Assembly (NCBI RefSeq): GCF_000364165.2
Contig: NZ_CP097810.1
Location: 2,296,130-2,360,129 of the forward strand
Length of the DNA: 64,000 nt
Reading direction: 5' to 3'
Origin: Clostridium sp. MD294
Lineage (GTDB): Bacteria; Bacillota; Clostridia; Lachnospirales; Anaerotignaceae
Made by a program: the position numbers and the translations under genes. Shown here piece after piece: positions 55,868 through 64,000 of this stretch (the stretch's first letter is position 1; each line of letters starts with the position of its first letter). The notes beneath the pieces were generated by a model. It was given only the letters and a program-made list of their open reading frames with translations. It was not told where the DNA came from and searched no databases.

Positions 55868-57654
55868 AGTATCACTTCCGCTTCTAAACAATAATTATTA
55901 TTTTCTATTCTAGCAGATACAATTTTATATTTCAATCCTCTATCAAATAAAACTTCTTCTTGATTTTGATATTTTTGATAAGCTGCACTTTTAATATAAG
56001 ATGCACCTTTATACCCTTTAGGCACTTTAAATTTTATAACCACATCTCTAGGGGGATAATCAAAATCAATAATGCTTGTTGATGTAAATGATTTATTTGT
56101 TATAACCTTATTTTTTAATAAAACAATTAAATTTTTATTGTTCTTTATTTGTTGCACTATCTCATCAGGAATATTCAAATGTTCTAATATTGTTTTTCTT
56201 TGTACAACAATATTTCTTGGTATTTCACATTTCTGTAATGCAGAACTTATTTGTTCCGCTTGTTCTGCATATTTTCCTAAATCCTCACCTTTTGCAAGTT
56301 TTCTATTGATTTGATATGCACTATTTCCAGTATATTTTTTAAGGGCTGTTTTTTCTTGTTCTGTCAAATTCTCTAGTTGTTTTGAAGCTTCTACCTTAAA
56401 TTTTTCTATATTGCTATTAGGACTTTTTTCTGCATATTTCTTTTTAAAACCACTCCATTTTTCACTATCACTATGTTTCATATTCTGGAAATTGTCAAAA
56501 CTTCCGACTTCTTTTCTCCCCAAAACCGCCTTATATTGTTCATACTGTTTTTTATCTACACTCTTATTTTGATGTTTTTTCTCCTGCAACAGCCATTCAG
56601 TGTCGGCTTCTACATAAGTTTTATGCCACTGTTCATATGTCATATCAGATGGCACATAATAAGTTTTACCTTCTTTATTTCTTGCAGCTCTTTGCTGATT
56701 TTGTATGTATTTGCTATCTATGTTTGGTACTGTGGTACTTCTACATCTTGGGTGAAAAGGGTTAGCAGTAAGCCCTATTTTGTAGTCTTTCAAGTCAAAC
56801 ACTTTACCATCTAGCTTACGACACATTTCACTTGTTTTTATGTCCAGTGTCGCAAGCACTTTGTACTGTTTTACTCCTAAATTCTCGTAAGTATCTTTTC
56901 TGGACGCAGACGCAACAAAGGCACTTTCTGTTAACACAAGCCTTTCTGTGGCTTTTCGTGAACTATACAGTGCCTTTGACATATCTTTTATGATTTTTTG
57001 AGAGCCTTCGCCCCTTATAATGCCCTGTGTAAATCGTGTTTGTAGCTGATAAATCAGTTGTGTCCTATCTGTACCCCATACCCTTTCAGAAAAGTTTTTA
57101 CCATCGGGAGCCCAAGCCCTTGCTAACACTTTATCAATTTTATTTTCGTCTATTTTAGAAAATGCTTGCCCTATGCCAGTGCCTTTTTGTATTTCGTAAG
57201 CGGTGCGGTAATACCCTTCTTTGTAGATGTTTTTGAGTGTTTCTGTAATGCCCTTTATTTTTTGGGCTTCTAGCTTTTCCACTTGCTGTCTTAATTGATA
57301 TTGTATTGCCTGTAGCCTTGTTATTCTGTGAAGCGTACTGGCGTTTTCTAGCTTTTTTATCCACACATCATCAAGTCCGTTTTGTTGTCCGTATGCTATG
57401 TAGTCGTCAATTTCCATTTGAAAAGCCTGTCGTTGTTCACTTGTCAATAACTGTTTTGCCTGCTGATATGTGATACCGTTTTCATTGGCAAATCTCATAT
57501 AAAAATTGTTTATATCCTTTTCAATTTCTGCCATAGTCGCTATGTAATTGTTTGCAGAATGTTGTATATAATCGTCACCCTGTTTCAGCAACATCTCCAT
57601 AAGCAACAAAAATCGTTCTTCCCAATAGTCATTTTGTGGCATACATATCACCAA
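55864..57654 (-). CDS. Minor head protein (Mu F/SPP1 gp7-like) fused to an ADP-ribosyltransferase domain
   Basis: Protein of 596 residues. The N-terminal head-morphogenesis part (about 1-325) has ESAFVASASRKDTYENLGVK and NPFHPRCRSTTVPN. A linker follows, then a C-terminal ART domain (about 430-596): NIVVQRKT (Arg), NKSFTSTSIID (STS), VPKGYKGASYI and YQNQEEVLFDRG, where the usual ExE is QxE, as in C3-type toxins. Such a protein could be packed in the head and injected to modify host proteins. The start overlaps the portal end by 26 bases. Confidence 0.87.
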   Translation of the reverse strand: MVICMPQNDYWEERFLLLMEMLLKQGDDYIQHSANNYIATMAEIEKDINNFYMRFANENGITYQQAKQLLTSEQRQAFQMEIDDYIAYGQQNGLDDVWIKKLENASTLHRITRLQAIQYQLRQQVEKLEAQKIKGITETLKNIYKEGYYRTAYEIQKGTGIGQAFSKIDENKIDKVLARAWAPDGKNFSERVWGTDRTQLIYQLQTRFTQGIIRGEGSQKIIKDMSKALYSSRKATERLVLTESAFVASASRKDTYENLGVKQYKVLATLDIKTSEMCRKLDGKVFDLKDYKIGLTANPFHPRCRSTTVPNIDSKYIQNQQRAARNKEGKTYYVPSDMTYEQWHKTYVEADTEWLLQEKKHQNKSVDKKQYEQYKAVLGRKEVGSFDNFQNMKHSDSEKWSGFKKKYAEKSPNSNIEKFKVEASKQLENLTEQEKTALKKYTGNSAYQINRKLAKGEDLGKYAEQAEQISSALQKCEIPRNIVVQRKTILEHLNIPDEIVQQIKNNKNLIVLLKNKVITNKSFTSTSIIDFDYPPRDVVIKFKVPKGYKGASYIKSAAYQKYQNQEEVLFDRGLKYKIVSARIENNNYCLEAEVIL

Positions 57655-59143
57655 ACTTTTCTAACTCTTTTTGCTCTTGAGCCTCCAATTCCTGCAATTC
57701 TGCATTGACATCTGATACAAACGGGTGCATACTCAAAAGCGTTTTGTCCGAAACAATTCCCTTACTATATTGTATCATATTCACCGTTTCAACATCATTT
57801 GTGACAATATTTTTGTTAATGTCAATTTGTATGTCATTGGCATTGTAGTTTGTACCGTTTTTACTGTTGTAATCTTCCGTCACAAACCATAACAATTCTT
57901 TTATGACTTTTCTTAATTTTGCTATCATATTGCCCGCTTTTTGGTCTAGTAGCGTGTACTGAAATTTCAAGCTAACGCCCGATGGGGCATTGCCAAATTT
58001 GTCACTATCGGTATCAACACCCATACCAAAATGAAATATATCTTTTCTCAACATTTTGAGAAACTCTAACCTACCAGCAACGGGCAATTCGACCTGTTTT
58101 GCCTCAACTCTACCATCTTCACCCGAACCCATCATATTAACAGCCTTGTTTATCTGCAATTTTTTTGTTACAGTGCTTGCTTCATCGCCACCAAAACCAT
58201 ATATTACCCAGTACAACTCCACAAGGTCTAAAAAGTTATTTGTACCTTCACTAGATATGAGGTCATAAGCGTCAATTAAGCCTTTTATATGTTCTAAATC
58301 GGTGGTACTGTTTCGGTTATTTTTGAGCAACAAAAAAGGCACACGTCCCCAACTATGCCCTTGTTTGTTTTTCTGAAAGCCGTCTAATGTTGTAATACTC
58401 CAATAGTGGGGAGCGGGATTGACCGAAATAGACGTATCTTTTACAAACAAATTGCTTTCTTTTTCAATATAATATGTGACATTTTGTTTTGTCCACCATT
58501 CTACTTTTTTGCGAATATATTTTTGTCCATTTTCAACTACTGTAATATCATAATAGCGTATTACTTCAAGTAGTTCTTTCTGATTATTTGTGTCGTAAAT
58601 CGCTATTATCTCATTCGCTGGCACAATGCAATACTGCAATTCTCCATTATCGTCATAGTAAATGTGCAATACCTCAAAGCCCTTACAGCTTGCCCCTGTC
58701 ACCAAATCCTGCAAAACTTCATTAAAGTTGTCATTTGCAAACTCACACAACATTTTTTCATATGCTTTTTGTTCTGTATTTTCTTCTGCACCAGACACTT
58801 TAATTGTGGGTTCTTTGCTCACCAAATAAGCGGTTTTTTGGTCTACCAATATTTTCAAAAAGGCATTGATATTTTTGTGATTGCTTCTATTGACATTACG
58901 AAATGTGGTAATTTTTTGCTGTACTATTCCCTCTTTTTTCTCTGTTTCCAATAATTTTGAACTAGTAAAATCTTTCTGTAGTACATCGTGTTCCCCATTA
59001 TAATACCTTTCACCTTTCTGCATTTCTTTTTTTTGTTGGCTATTTACATCATCATTTATGATGTATTTTAGTATATCACTTTCATTCAATGCCCCTTCTG
59101 CCATCAATTTCGCATTGATTAAATCTGTTTGTGTCAAAAACAA
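57629..59143 (-). CDS. Phage portal protein (SPP1 gp6-like)
   Basis: Protein of 504 residues. Motifs are GERYYNGEHDVLQ, NHKNINAFLKILVDQKTAYL, WGRVPFLLLKNN and APSGVSLKFQYTLLDQKAGN. It forms the dodecameric portal for DNA packaging. It is out of usual place, in the middle of the tail operon between DUF2577 and the tape measure, 3 bases after DUF2577. Its neighbour is the minor head gene, as in SPP1. Confidence 0.93.
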   Translation of the reverse strand: MFLTQTDLINAKLMAEGALNESDILKYIINDDVNSQQKKEMQKGERYYNGEHDVLQKDFTSSKLLETEKKEGIVQQKITTFRNVNRSNHKNINAFLKILVDQKTAYLVSKEPTIKVSGAEENTEQKAYEKMLCEFANDNFNEVLQDLVTGASCKGFEVLHIYYDDNGELQYCIVPANEIIAIYDTNNQKELLEVIRYYDITVVENGQKYIRKKVEWWTKQNVTYYIEKESNLFVKDTSISVNPAPHYWSITTLDGFQKNKQGHSWGRVPFLLLKNNRNSTTDLEHIKGLIDAYDLISSEGTNNFLDLVELYWVIYGFGGDEASTVTKKLQINKAVNMMGSGEDGRVEAKQVELPVAGRLEFLKMLRKDIFHFGMGVDTDSDKFGNAPSGVSLKFQYTLLDQKAGNMIAKLRKVIKELLWFVTEDYNSKNGTNYNANDIQIDINKNIVTNDVETVNMIQYSKGIVSDKTLLSMHPFVSDVNAELQELEAQEQKELEKFGDMYATK

Positions 59144-59146
59144 CTG

Positions 59147-59533
59147 CTATACCCCCAATCTATCCCATACAATAAACATTTGACCGCCTGTCATTTTTGC
59201 AAGTACAACTTTTTCGCCTTCCGTCAAATGATTTTTGACTATAAATTCTTTTTCTCCTATATAATCGTGACTGTGTTCTCTGCAATGTTCCCCACAACTA
59301 CCGCCCATTTCGGGCTCTGTAGTATGGTCTACAACCATAGTAATGGTGTAATCTGTGACATTTCTTGTCAAAAGTAAAAAATCCTCTGTAAGCGTCAATT
59401 TTTGGTCTAGCTGTATAGACAAAGGGCTTTCACTTACAACCACACCAATGCAGAAATCGCACGGGCTACTATTTTGCACGGCATCAAGTGCCGCTTGTTT
59501 TATTATTTTTAGAAATAATTCCTCATTTGCCAC
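59147..59533 (-). CDS. Tail protein DUF2577 (XkdR-like)
   Basis: Protein of 128 residues: PCDFCIGVVVSESPLSIQLD, then LLLTRNVTDYTITMVVDHTT and a metal-like HCREHSHDY stretch, ending GGQMFIVWDRLGV. It matches DUF2577 of PBSX-type tails, normally next to the hub and DUF2634. Here it follows the hub but is separated from DUF2634 by head genes and the tape measure. Confidence 0.88.
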   Translation of the reverse strand: MANEELFLKIIKQAALDAVQNSSPCDFCIGVVVSESPLSIQLDQKLTLTEDFLLLTRNVTDYTITMVVDHTTEPEMGGSCGEHCREHSHDYIGEKEFIVKNHLTEGEKVVLAKMTGGQMFIVWDRLGV

Positions 59534-59571
59534 AACATCACCTACTTTTAAGACTTTAAAGCTTTAAGACC

Positions 59572-59690
59572 TTAGGGACTTTGTCCCTAAAACCCTACAA
59601 GCCTTTGAAAAGGCTTGAGCGAAACTTTTTGAGAAAAACTAGCGTTTTTCTATTAGATTTTTTAGCGAAACGCACGTTTCGCTTTTAAAG
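59572..59690 (+). repeat. Multi-hairpin repeat A
   Basis: The gene-free stretch 59534-59759 holds TTAGGGAC/GTCCCTAA, AAGCCTTTGAAAAGGCTT, GAGAAAAAC.AGCGTTTTTCT and AGCGAAACG/CGTTTCGCT in order. The same order and spacing, as reverse complement, is found at 62550-62671 (repeat B). Hairpins TTCC/GGAA and GAGGC/GCCTC follow at 59706-59740. Confidence 0.88.
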
Positions 59691-59759
59691 TTTTTCGCTT
59701 TCTTTTTCCAAAAAGGAAGTGGAGTTTGAGGCAACGCCTCAAGGTCTTTGTCTTTGTCT

Positions 59760-61346
59760 TTACTCTACAAATTCCCAGCCTTTTAATGTCAAATCCATAG
59801 TATGTAAATTTTGCTCGAACGTGTGCTTGACTTTTTCCACCCACATTCTGTTGTTTAGCACAATGTCACCTATGTCCAAATTGACATAAATTCCCGTGCC
59901 AGCTCTCACTCTAATGTCACCGAACGCTCCTTTTATCTGTAAATTTCTTGTCTTTCTGTTATATATTTTCAAATAGGCTTCCGCTCTCACTTTTGCCAAT
60001 TCTTTACTACTCACTTTTTCATAATACTGCAACGTGCCCCAATTCCCCATATTTTCATCATTTTGCGTCTGAAAAACTTCCCTCACACCTGTTTCTTTAT
60101 TGTCATAGGCAAGTTTGATTTTGTTATAAGTATCACTGTCAATGCTAGTAGTATAACTGTAATCTTGTATATTACTGTCGTTTATCAAAAAGTCATCAAG
60201 TACCATATTTTCCATATCTTTCAAAAATAGAAAACCAAAATCATCATAAAGTACAAAATTTTTACCTGTAGCAATTAACGTATCGTCAAGTATTTCTTCT
60301 AACATATCAAAAAGTGTTTTGTTGTCAAATATCCTTGTTTGAGCCGAAAAACCAGTATTTTCAACGCCACTTCCTAGCTTTAATGAAAAATTCTTACCTA
60401 TTAATTGCAATAATTCTGTAGCCGTTCCGCCAAATATCATAGTATCTTTATTTTTGAGATAACGTAACTGGTCATACGCAATAATGTTAATAATGCCGTC
60501 ACCCACTCTTGATTTTTGGAAAACATACCCATAAAAATAAGGCGTGCCATTGACTTGAAAACTTATCGCATCGCCTTCGTGAAAGTCTAATTTGTCATCT
60601 TTTAACACTTTACATTGCAATTTTCCTGCGGTGCTTCTTCTACTAAATTCTACTGTTACACTCTCGCAAGCAATAGGTAACATAACATTGCCTTTGTGTT
60701 CAATAAGCAGTTCACGAGCATTCCTCGTTAACTTCCTAATGCCTTTTAATTCATCATTTGCTTTTGCAACGGGCTTGTTATCCTCACCATACACAATTTG
60801 TATAGATGTAATTTCTTTGTTATTGCTTTCTGAAGCATTTTCAGAACCACCAGAACCGCCGCCACTACCTGTATAACCTTCTCCTTGATACCGCAACAGT
60901 GCACAAACTTTAGTAGAATATGTATTTTTTCCCACTTTACCAACGCCATCACGAGGGTTGGCGGCGTGGGTAATGCCGCCGTACTGATTTACTATCATAA
61001 CGTGTGTAATTTTATTTGCCCTCGCTGTGGAATTATCTGTACAGCAAAAAATGATGTCACCCGCTTGATATTTTTCAGTAATGTTAGAAGGGGAGGGCAG
61101 ATTTTTACCAATTTTAGCATAACTATCCGGATAAACCAATTCAAAACCTTTTGCATAACATTCATTACTACTAATATCTACTTTACCACCTGTATCTTTA
61201 TGTATCAGCTTCACCCCTGCAGCATCAAACGCCCTATATATCAAACTAGAACAATCAAAACTATTTTTGCCGTATCTGTTTGATTGGCTGTAACTCTTAC
61301 CGATTTGCCTATCCACATAAGCAAGCACTTCATCAATAACACTCAT
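59760..61346 (-). CDS. Baseplate hub protein (XkdQ-like) fused to an NlpC/P60 peptidase
   Basis: Protein of 528 residues. The N-terminal NlpC/P60 domain (about 1-155) has the catalytic Cys in NSFDCSSLIYRAFDAAG and the His in KITHVMIVNQYGGITHA. After a Gly/Ser linker the XkdQ hub (about 185-528) has RKLTRNARELLIEHKGNVML and GFLFLKDMENMVLDD. The fusion puts a wall-cutting enzyme on the tail tip. GGAGG lies 7-8 bases before ATG. Confidence 0.9.
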   Translation of the reverse strand: MSVIDEVLAYVDRQIGKSYSQSNRYGKNSFDCSSLIYRAFDAAGVKLIHKDTGGKVDISSNECYAKGFELVYPDSYAKIGKNLPSPSNITEKYQAGDIIFCCTDNSTARANKITHVMIVNQYGGITHAANPRDGVGKVGKNTYSTKVCALLRYQGEGYTGSGGGSGGSENASESNNKEITSIQIVYGEDNKPVAKANDELKGIRKLTRNARELLIEHKGNVMLPIACESVTVEFSRRSTAGKLQCKVLKDDKLDFHEGDAISFQVNGTPYFYGYVFQKSRVGDGIINIIAYDQLRYLKNKDTMIFGGTATELLQLIGKNFSLKLGSGVENTGFSAQTRIFDNKTLFDMLEEILDDTLIATGKNFVLYDDFGFLFLKDMENMVLDDFLINDSNIQDYSYTTSIDSDTYNKIKLAYDNKETGVREVFQTQNDENMGNWGTLQYYEKVSSKELAKVRAEAYLKIYNRKTRNLQIKGAFGDIRVRAGTGIYVNLDIGDIVLNNRMWVEKVKHTFEQNLHTMDLTLKGWEFVE

Positions 61347-61358
61347 ACCCTCACCTCC

Positions 61359-61529
61359 TTATTTTTTGAACTGTTTTTGTTGTGTTTTACAATCCTCTGC
61401 CCATTGCTTTACAAATGCAACAATCATTGCTTTTTCTTGTCTGGGCAAATTTACAAATGTAGAGGGCAACATATGAAACTCTCTAAAACATAAATATGCA
61501 ATAGTCGTTTCTGCGTCGCCCTCTTTCAT
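61359..61529 (-). CDS. Small tail protein, 56 residues, overlapping the tail chaperone stop
   Basis: ATG at 61529 shares its A with the TAA stop of the chaperone gene (TAATG). It encodes MKEGDAETTIAYLCFREFHM, then LPSTFVNLPRQEKAMIVAF and a basic end. The FREFHMLPSxFVNLPRxEKA pattern resembles the small proteins that follow XkdN-type chaperones in other contractile phages, in the place of a frameshift product. Translational coupling is likely. Confidence 0.75.
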   Translation of the reverse strand: MKEGDAETTIAYLCFREFHMLPSTFVNLPRQEKAMIVAFVKQWAEDCKTQQKQFKK

Positions 61530-61939
61530 TAGTTTTTTGCCTCATCCACCATATCATCAAGTGTTTTACCATAGCCGTTAAATTCTTGTATAAAAAGCAC
61601 AAATGACCAATATTCTCCACTTGTAAGCATTTTTTTGAGCAAATCCTCTGCCCCTAAGGCATTATAATGGTCTTGCAATTCTGCATTTTGCAAATCTGGA
61701 TATACTATACTTTCTACTGCCATTTTTGCATTAAACAAATTTTCGTCAAGTTCTTTTTCCATAGCACCATTTTTGCCTTTTTTCTTTATAGTACAGCTTT
61801 TTCTAATGGCTTCTTCTTTTTCTTCTGATATTGTTTTAATTTCCCATTCTACAGGCTTGCCATTTTCTACAAATCTATCACTCACTACTACCTTTTTGTT
61901 TTCTTTTTCTATTGGATTTAAAAATGCACTTAAATTCAT
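61529..61939 (-). CDS. Phage tail assembly chaperone (XkdN-like)
   Basis: Start ATG 61939 has AAAGGAGC upstream, giving 136 residues. A GTG at 61957 overlaps the tube gene stop but has no site. Features are MNLSAFLNPIEKENKKVVVS, then EEKEEAIRKSCTIKKKG, an acidic helical end and a coupled short gene downstream. It binds the tape measure during tail assembly. The tape measure is not the next gene here. Confidence 0.87.
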   Translation of the reverse strand: MNLSAFLNPIEKENKKVVVSDRFVENGKPVEWEIKTISEEKEEAIRKSCTIKKKGKNGAMEKELDENLFNAKMAVESIVYPDLQNAELQDHYNALGAEDLLKKMLTSGEYWSFVLFIQEFNGYGKTLDDMVDEAKN

Positions 61940-61953
61940 ATGTATTGCTCCTT

Positions 61954-62427
61954 TCACATTCCTTCTAATTCGTTAAATTCTTCTGGCATATCCCAGCTTT
62001 CAAAAGTGAAATCAATTTCTTCTTCTAAATAGTTGTTGTTGTTGGCGTCCACTTTTGCTACAACGGTTTTGTTTAAATTGCAGCCTTTTAATATTGTAGT
62101 CTGTCTGCCTGCGGCACTGGTAGGGTCGTCATTTGTCACTATCATATCAAAATACATATCTTTCCCTGTATCGGCAAAGTGTTTCATAGCTTTTCTGAAT
62201 ATTGAAGTATTGTAATGAAATGTAGCCGTACCGGTACCTTTTGCACCTACTGTTTTGTTTCCCTTCATTCTTTGCCCCAATATAGGCACTTCTACTTTTA
62301 TTTTTTCAACGGTTGCTTCTACTTTTACAGCGGACATAAAATTGATACGTCTACCATCAATCAAAACATAACATTCTCCGCTACTACCTGCTATACTATC
62401 CTTTGCACGCATTGTATGAAAAGCCAT
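61954..62427 (-). CDS. Tail tube protein (XkdM-like)
   Basis: Start ATG 62427 has AAAGGAGA upstream, giving 157 residues. Typical stretches are MRAKDSIAGSSGECYVLIDG, VEATVEKIKVEVPILGQRM and TATFHYNTSIFRK. It forms the inner tube of the contractile tail. It follows the sheath gene but is parted from it by a 240-base stem-loop region. An earlier start at 62490 falls inside that region. Confidence 0.93.
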   Translation of the reverse strand: MAFHTMRAKDSIAGSSGECYVLIDGRRINFMSAVKVEATVEKIKVEVPILGQRMKGNKTVGAKGTGTATFHYNTSIFRKAMKHFADTGKDMYFDMIVTNDDPTSAAGRQTTILKGCNLNKTVVAKVDANNNNYLEEEIDFTFESWDMPEEFNELEGM

Positions 62428-62549
62428 ATTTATTCTCCTTTCTATTAAAACCTTAACAACCTCTTTCTTTTTATCACTTTTGCTACGCAAAAGCCACCTA
62501 GCGGCGTCCGCCTATCTTGGCGGTGAGCCTTGAAAGAAAGAAACAAATA

Positions 62550-62671
62550 ACTTTCAAAGCGAAACGTATGTTTCGCTAAAAAAAATATAGAAAAACGCCA
62601 GTTTTTCTCAAAAAGTTTTTGTCAAGCTTTTTTCAAAAAGCTTGTAGGGTATTAGGGACAAAATCCCTAAT
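62550..62671 (-). repeat. Multi-hairpin repeat B, inverted relative to repeat A
   Basis: Read on the minus strand, it has the same order as repeat A: TTAGGGAT/GTCCCTAA, ACCCTACAAGC, TTTTTGAGAAAAACTGGCG, GTTTTTCT, then AGCGAAAC.TACGTTTCGCT. About 120 bases are alignable by eye with few differences. The remaining part of 62428-62549 has further short hairpins (TTTTGC/GCAAAA) and no gene. Confidence 0.88.
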
Positions 62672-62675
62672 ATCT

Positions 62676-63998
62676 CTATCTTACTATTACTGTCATATAC
62701 AATTTTTCCATAGACTGTACTGGTGTGACATATGTTGTTACTTCAACGCTCTCTTTACTTTCTCCTTGTTTTACTACAATATCCTCTGCATTAAAATCAG
62801 TAATTGCTTCTATTCTTTGTAGCTTGTTGTAAAAATCTACAATATCATTCCAAAAAGCAATACGTCCTGCATAGTTATTTTGCACTTTTCCCAGATATTT
62901 ACTATTGAATATACTAGCGATATCATTGCCTATCTGGTCAAGCACTCTAACCACTTGATTACTTTGGAAATATTGGTTTTTCTCTTTTGTGAGCGTCACA
63001 AGGCTGTTAATGTCTTTTAATATACACACATTGTCACCAACTTTATGAAATATCAATTTACCATTTTCTACCACCTGCTCTAATTGTGTTTGTGTATAAT
63101 CTGTATCAATGTCATATTCTCCATTATAAATTTTATTTGTTAGACTACTTTGCACGGCACAACCAGCAACTGCCCCTGTAAGCCAATACACAAGTGAAAA
63201 GTCACCAAATAAGTTATAATCCACATTCAACAACTTATTTTCAAGAGATATTACACCCTCATAATCAGCATTTTCTGCCCTGTATACCACTGTTTGAAAT
63301 TTTACGCCGTGTTGCTCTCTCATTCTTTTTGTGAACGCAATAAACAAATCAACGATTTCTTTTTCTGGAGAATTGCAACCCAGTGCGTGAAAGCTGTATT
63401 TTTCTATTTTTTCTAAAAACTTTTGATAATTTTGGGGCGTTCTACCTTCCCCATCTGTACCACCTGTTAGTGGTATCCCTGCAGTAGCTTCTAACGTTAC
63501 CTCTTTTTGAAATGTCACAAAATCATTGTTTTTCAATTCTTCCGCAGTCAAAACCGTCTGTCTATCTTGCTCTACATTATCCAAAAGCGTCCTAACAATA
63601 AAGCCGTTTTCTACATCGACATCATTTTCTACCACTATTGTAATAGCATTTCCTCTTGTACCGCCACACACCGCTGTTGCATAGGCATTTTGGGCTTTTT
63701 GGGCATTGCTATTGAGCCTATAGCCGTACATTTTTTTAGCATTTTTAAATATTTCTCTAAACATCTGCATTTGTGGGTGTGTGTAGTCATAGCCAAATAA
63801 CTTCACTGAATTTTTGAAAAATTCTTCATTTGTGACTTCTATGACCTCATTTTCTTTGCCCCAATCTGCCACAAAAGGCATTGCCACAACGCCCCTATCA
63901 GACAATGTTGTAGAAGCATTTGCCGCCGATACAAAATTGATGTACGCACCGGGCAATATTTTATTTTGTACCGTGAATGTTCCTCCACCTAACGCCAT
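62676..63998 (-). CDS. Tail sheath protein (XkdK-like)
   Basis: Protein of 440 residues. MALGGGTFTVQNKILPGAYI at the start and SAANASTTLSDRGVVAMPFV, GGTRGNAITIVVENDVDVEN and the GGTDGEG stretch are classic for contractile sheath proteins. The C-terminal domain ends TTYVTPVQSMEKLYMTVIVR. It contracts to drive the tube through the envelope. The start codon is at the window edge, so its ribosome site is not visible. Confidence 0.95.
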   Translation of the reverse strand: MALGGGTFTVQNKILPGAYINFVSAANASTTLSDRGVVAMPFVADWGKENEVIEVTNEEFFKNSVKLFGYDYTHPQMQMFREIFKNAKKMYGYRLNSNAQKAQNAYATAVCGGTRGNAITIVVENDVDVENGFIVRTLLDNVEQDRQTVLTAEELKNNDFVTFQKEVTLEATAGIPLTGGTDGEGRTPQNYQKFLEKIEKYSFHALGCNSPEKEIVDLFIAFTKRMREQHGVKFQTVVYRAENADYEGVISLENKLLNVDYNLFGDFSLVYWLTGAVAGCAVQSSLTNKIYNGEYDIDTDYTQTQLEQVVENGKLIFHKVGDNVCILKDINSLVTLTKEKNQYFQSNQVVRVLDQIGNDIASIFNSKYLGKVQNNYAGRIAFWNDIVDFYNKLQRIEAITDFNAEDIVVKQGESKESVEVTTYVTPVQSMEKLYMTVIVR

Positions 63999-64000
63999 AA

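Larger units (their letters stand above)
43780..64000 (-). mobile_element. Element 2: late region of a contractile-tailed prophage (continues beyond window)
   Basis: Leftward genes from sheath (63998) to Dam methylase (43866) give a PBSX/Mu-like contractile tail, lysis and head-related set. All structural genes look intact. Terminase, protease, major capsid, integrase and repressor genes are not in the window. The left border lies between the aroA stop (43670) and the dam gene. A 15-base word AAAAGTGGGACAAAA at 43780-43794 also occurs at the right end of element 1 (33893-33907). Confidence 0.88.

Noticed and set aside
26824..63998. Elements 1 and 2 as the two halves of one prophage
   Set aside because: The host spoIIIA and aro genes lie between them, each element has its own portal gene of a different type, and only element 1 is decayed.

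Overview
The window is AT-rich DNA from a spore-forming member of the Bacillota, most likely class Clostridia. It carries a complete spoIIIAA-AH operon, Gram-positive style lipoproteins, a CIRCE-controlled clpB and a ZTP-riboswitch-controlled purH. I cannot name the genus from the sequence alone. No tRNA, rRNA or CRISPR array was recognised.

Host region 1 (1-26.7 kb) starts with the end of a fructose operon (fruK-fruA) and a 240-bp field of stem-loops. A leftward block follows: a CDF metal exporter, a DUF2156 protein, a GNAT enzyme, mutY translationally coupled to a Nudix hydrolase, and purH with its ZTP riboswitch. Next come clpB and an Imm42-like gene behind a CIRCE promoter, an RpiR-type regulator, a PepSY protein, a lipoprotein, a membrane-anchored protein, a low-molecular-weight phosphatase, a chemoreceptor with a sugar-type binding lipoprotein, a DUF1349 protein, and an RND pump with its adaptor and TetR regulator.

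Element 1 (about 26.87-33.91 kb) is a decaying temperate element: integrase, two divergent XRE regulator pairs, a zinc-ribbon gene, portal and terminase remnants, and an intact-looking BrnT/BrnA toxin-antitoxin pair. Several genes are broken by single in-frame stop codons rather than frameshifts. The integrase on the minus strand lacks its catalytic tyrosine end. The missing end lies in frame on the plus strand at 33801-33914, after the same six bases (ATTACA). This implies an inversion of about 6.9 kb that separates the integrase from its active site.

Host region 2 (34.0-43.7 kb) holds spoIIIAA-AH (leftward), a LytTR regulator, and aroF-tyrA-aroA (rightward) for aromatic amino acid synthesis.

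Element 2 (about 43.8 kb to the window end) is the late region of a contractile-tailed prophage, transcribed leftward: sheath, tube, tail chaperone, a baseplate hub fused to an NlpC/P60 hydrolase, DUF2577, then unexpectedly portal and a minor head protein fused to an ADP-ribosyltransferase domain, then tape measure, LysM, baseplate, two related fibres, holin, amidase and Dam methylase. Stem-loop repeats sit at the borders of the misplaced cassettes, and one pair is inverted around the tube-hub cassette. Terminase and major capsid genes are not in the window.
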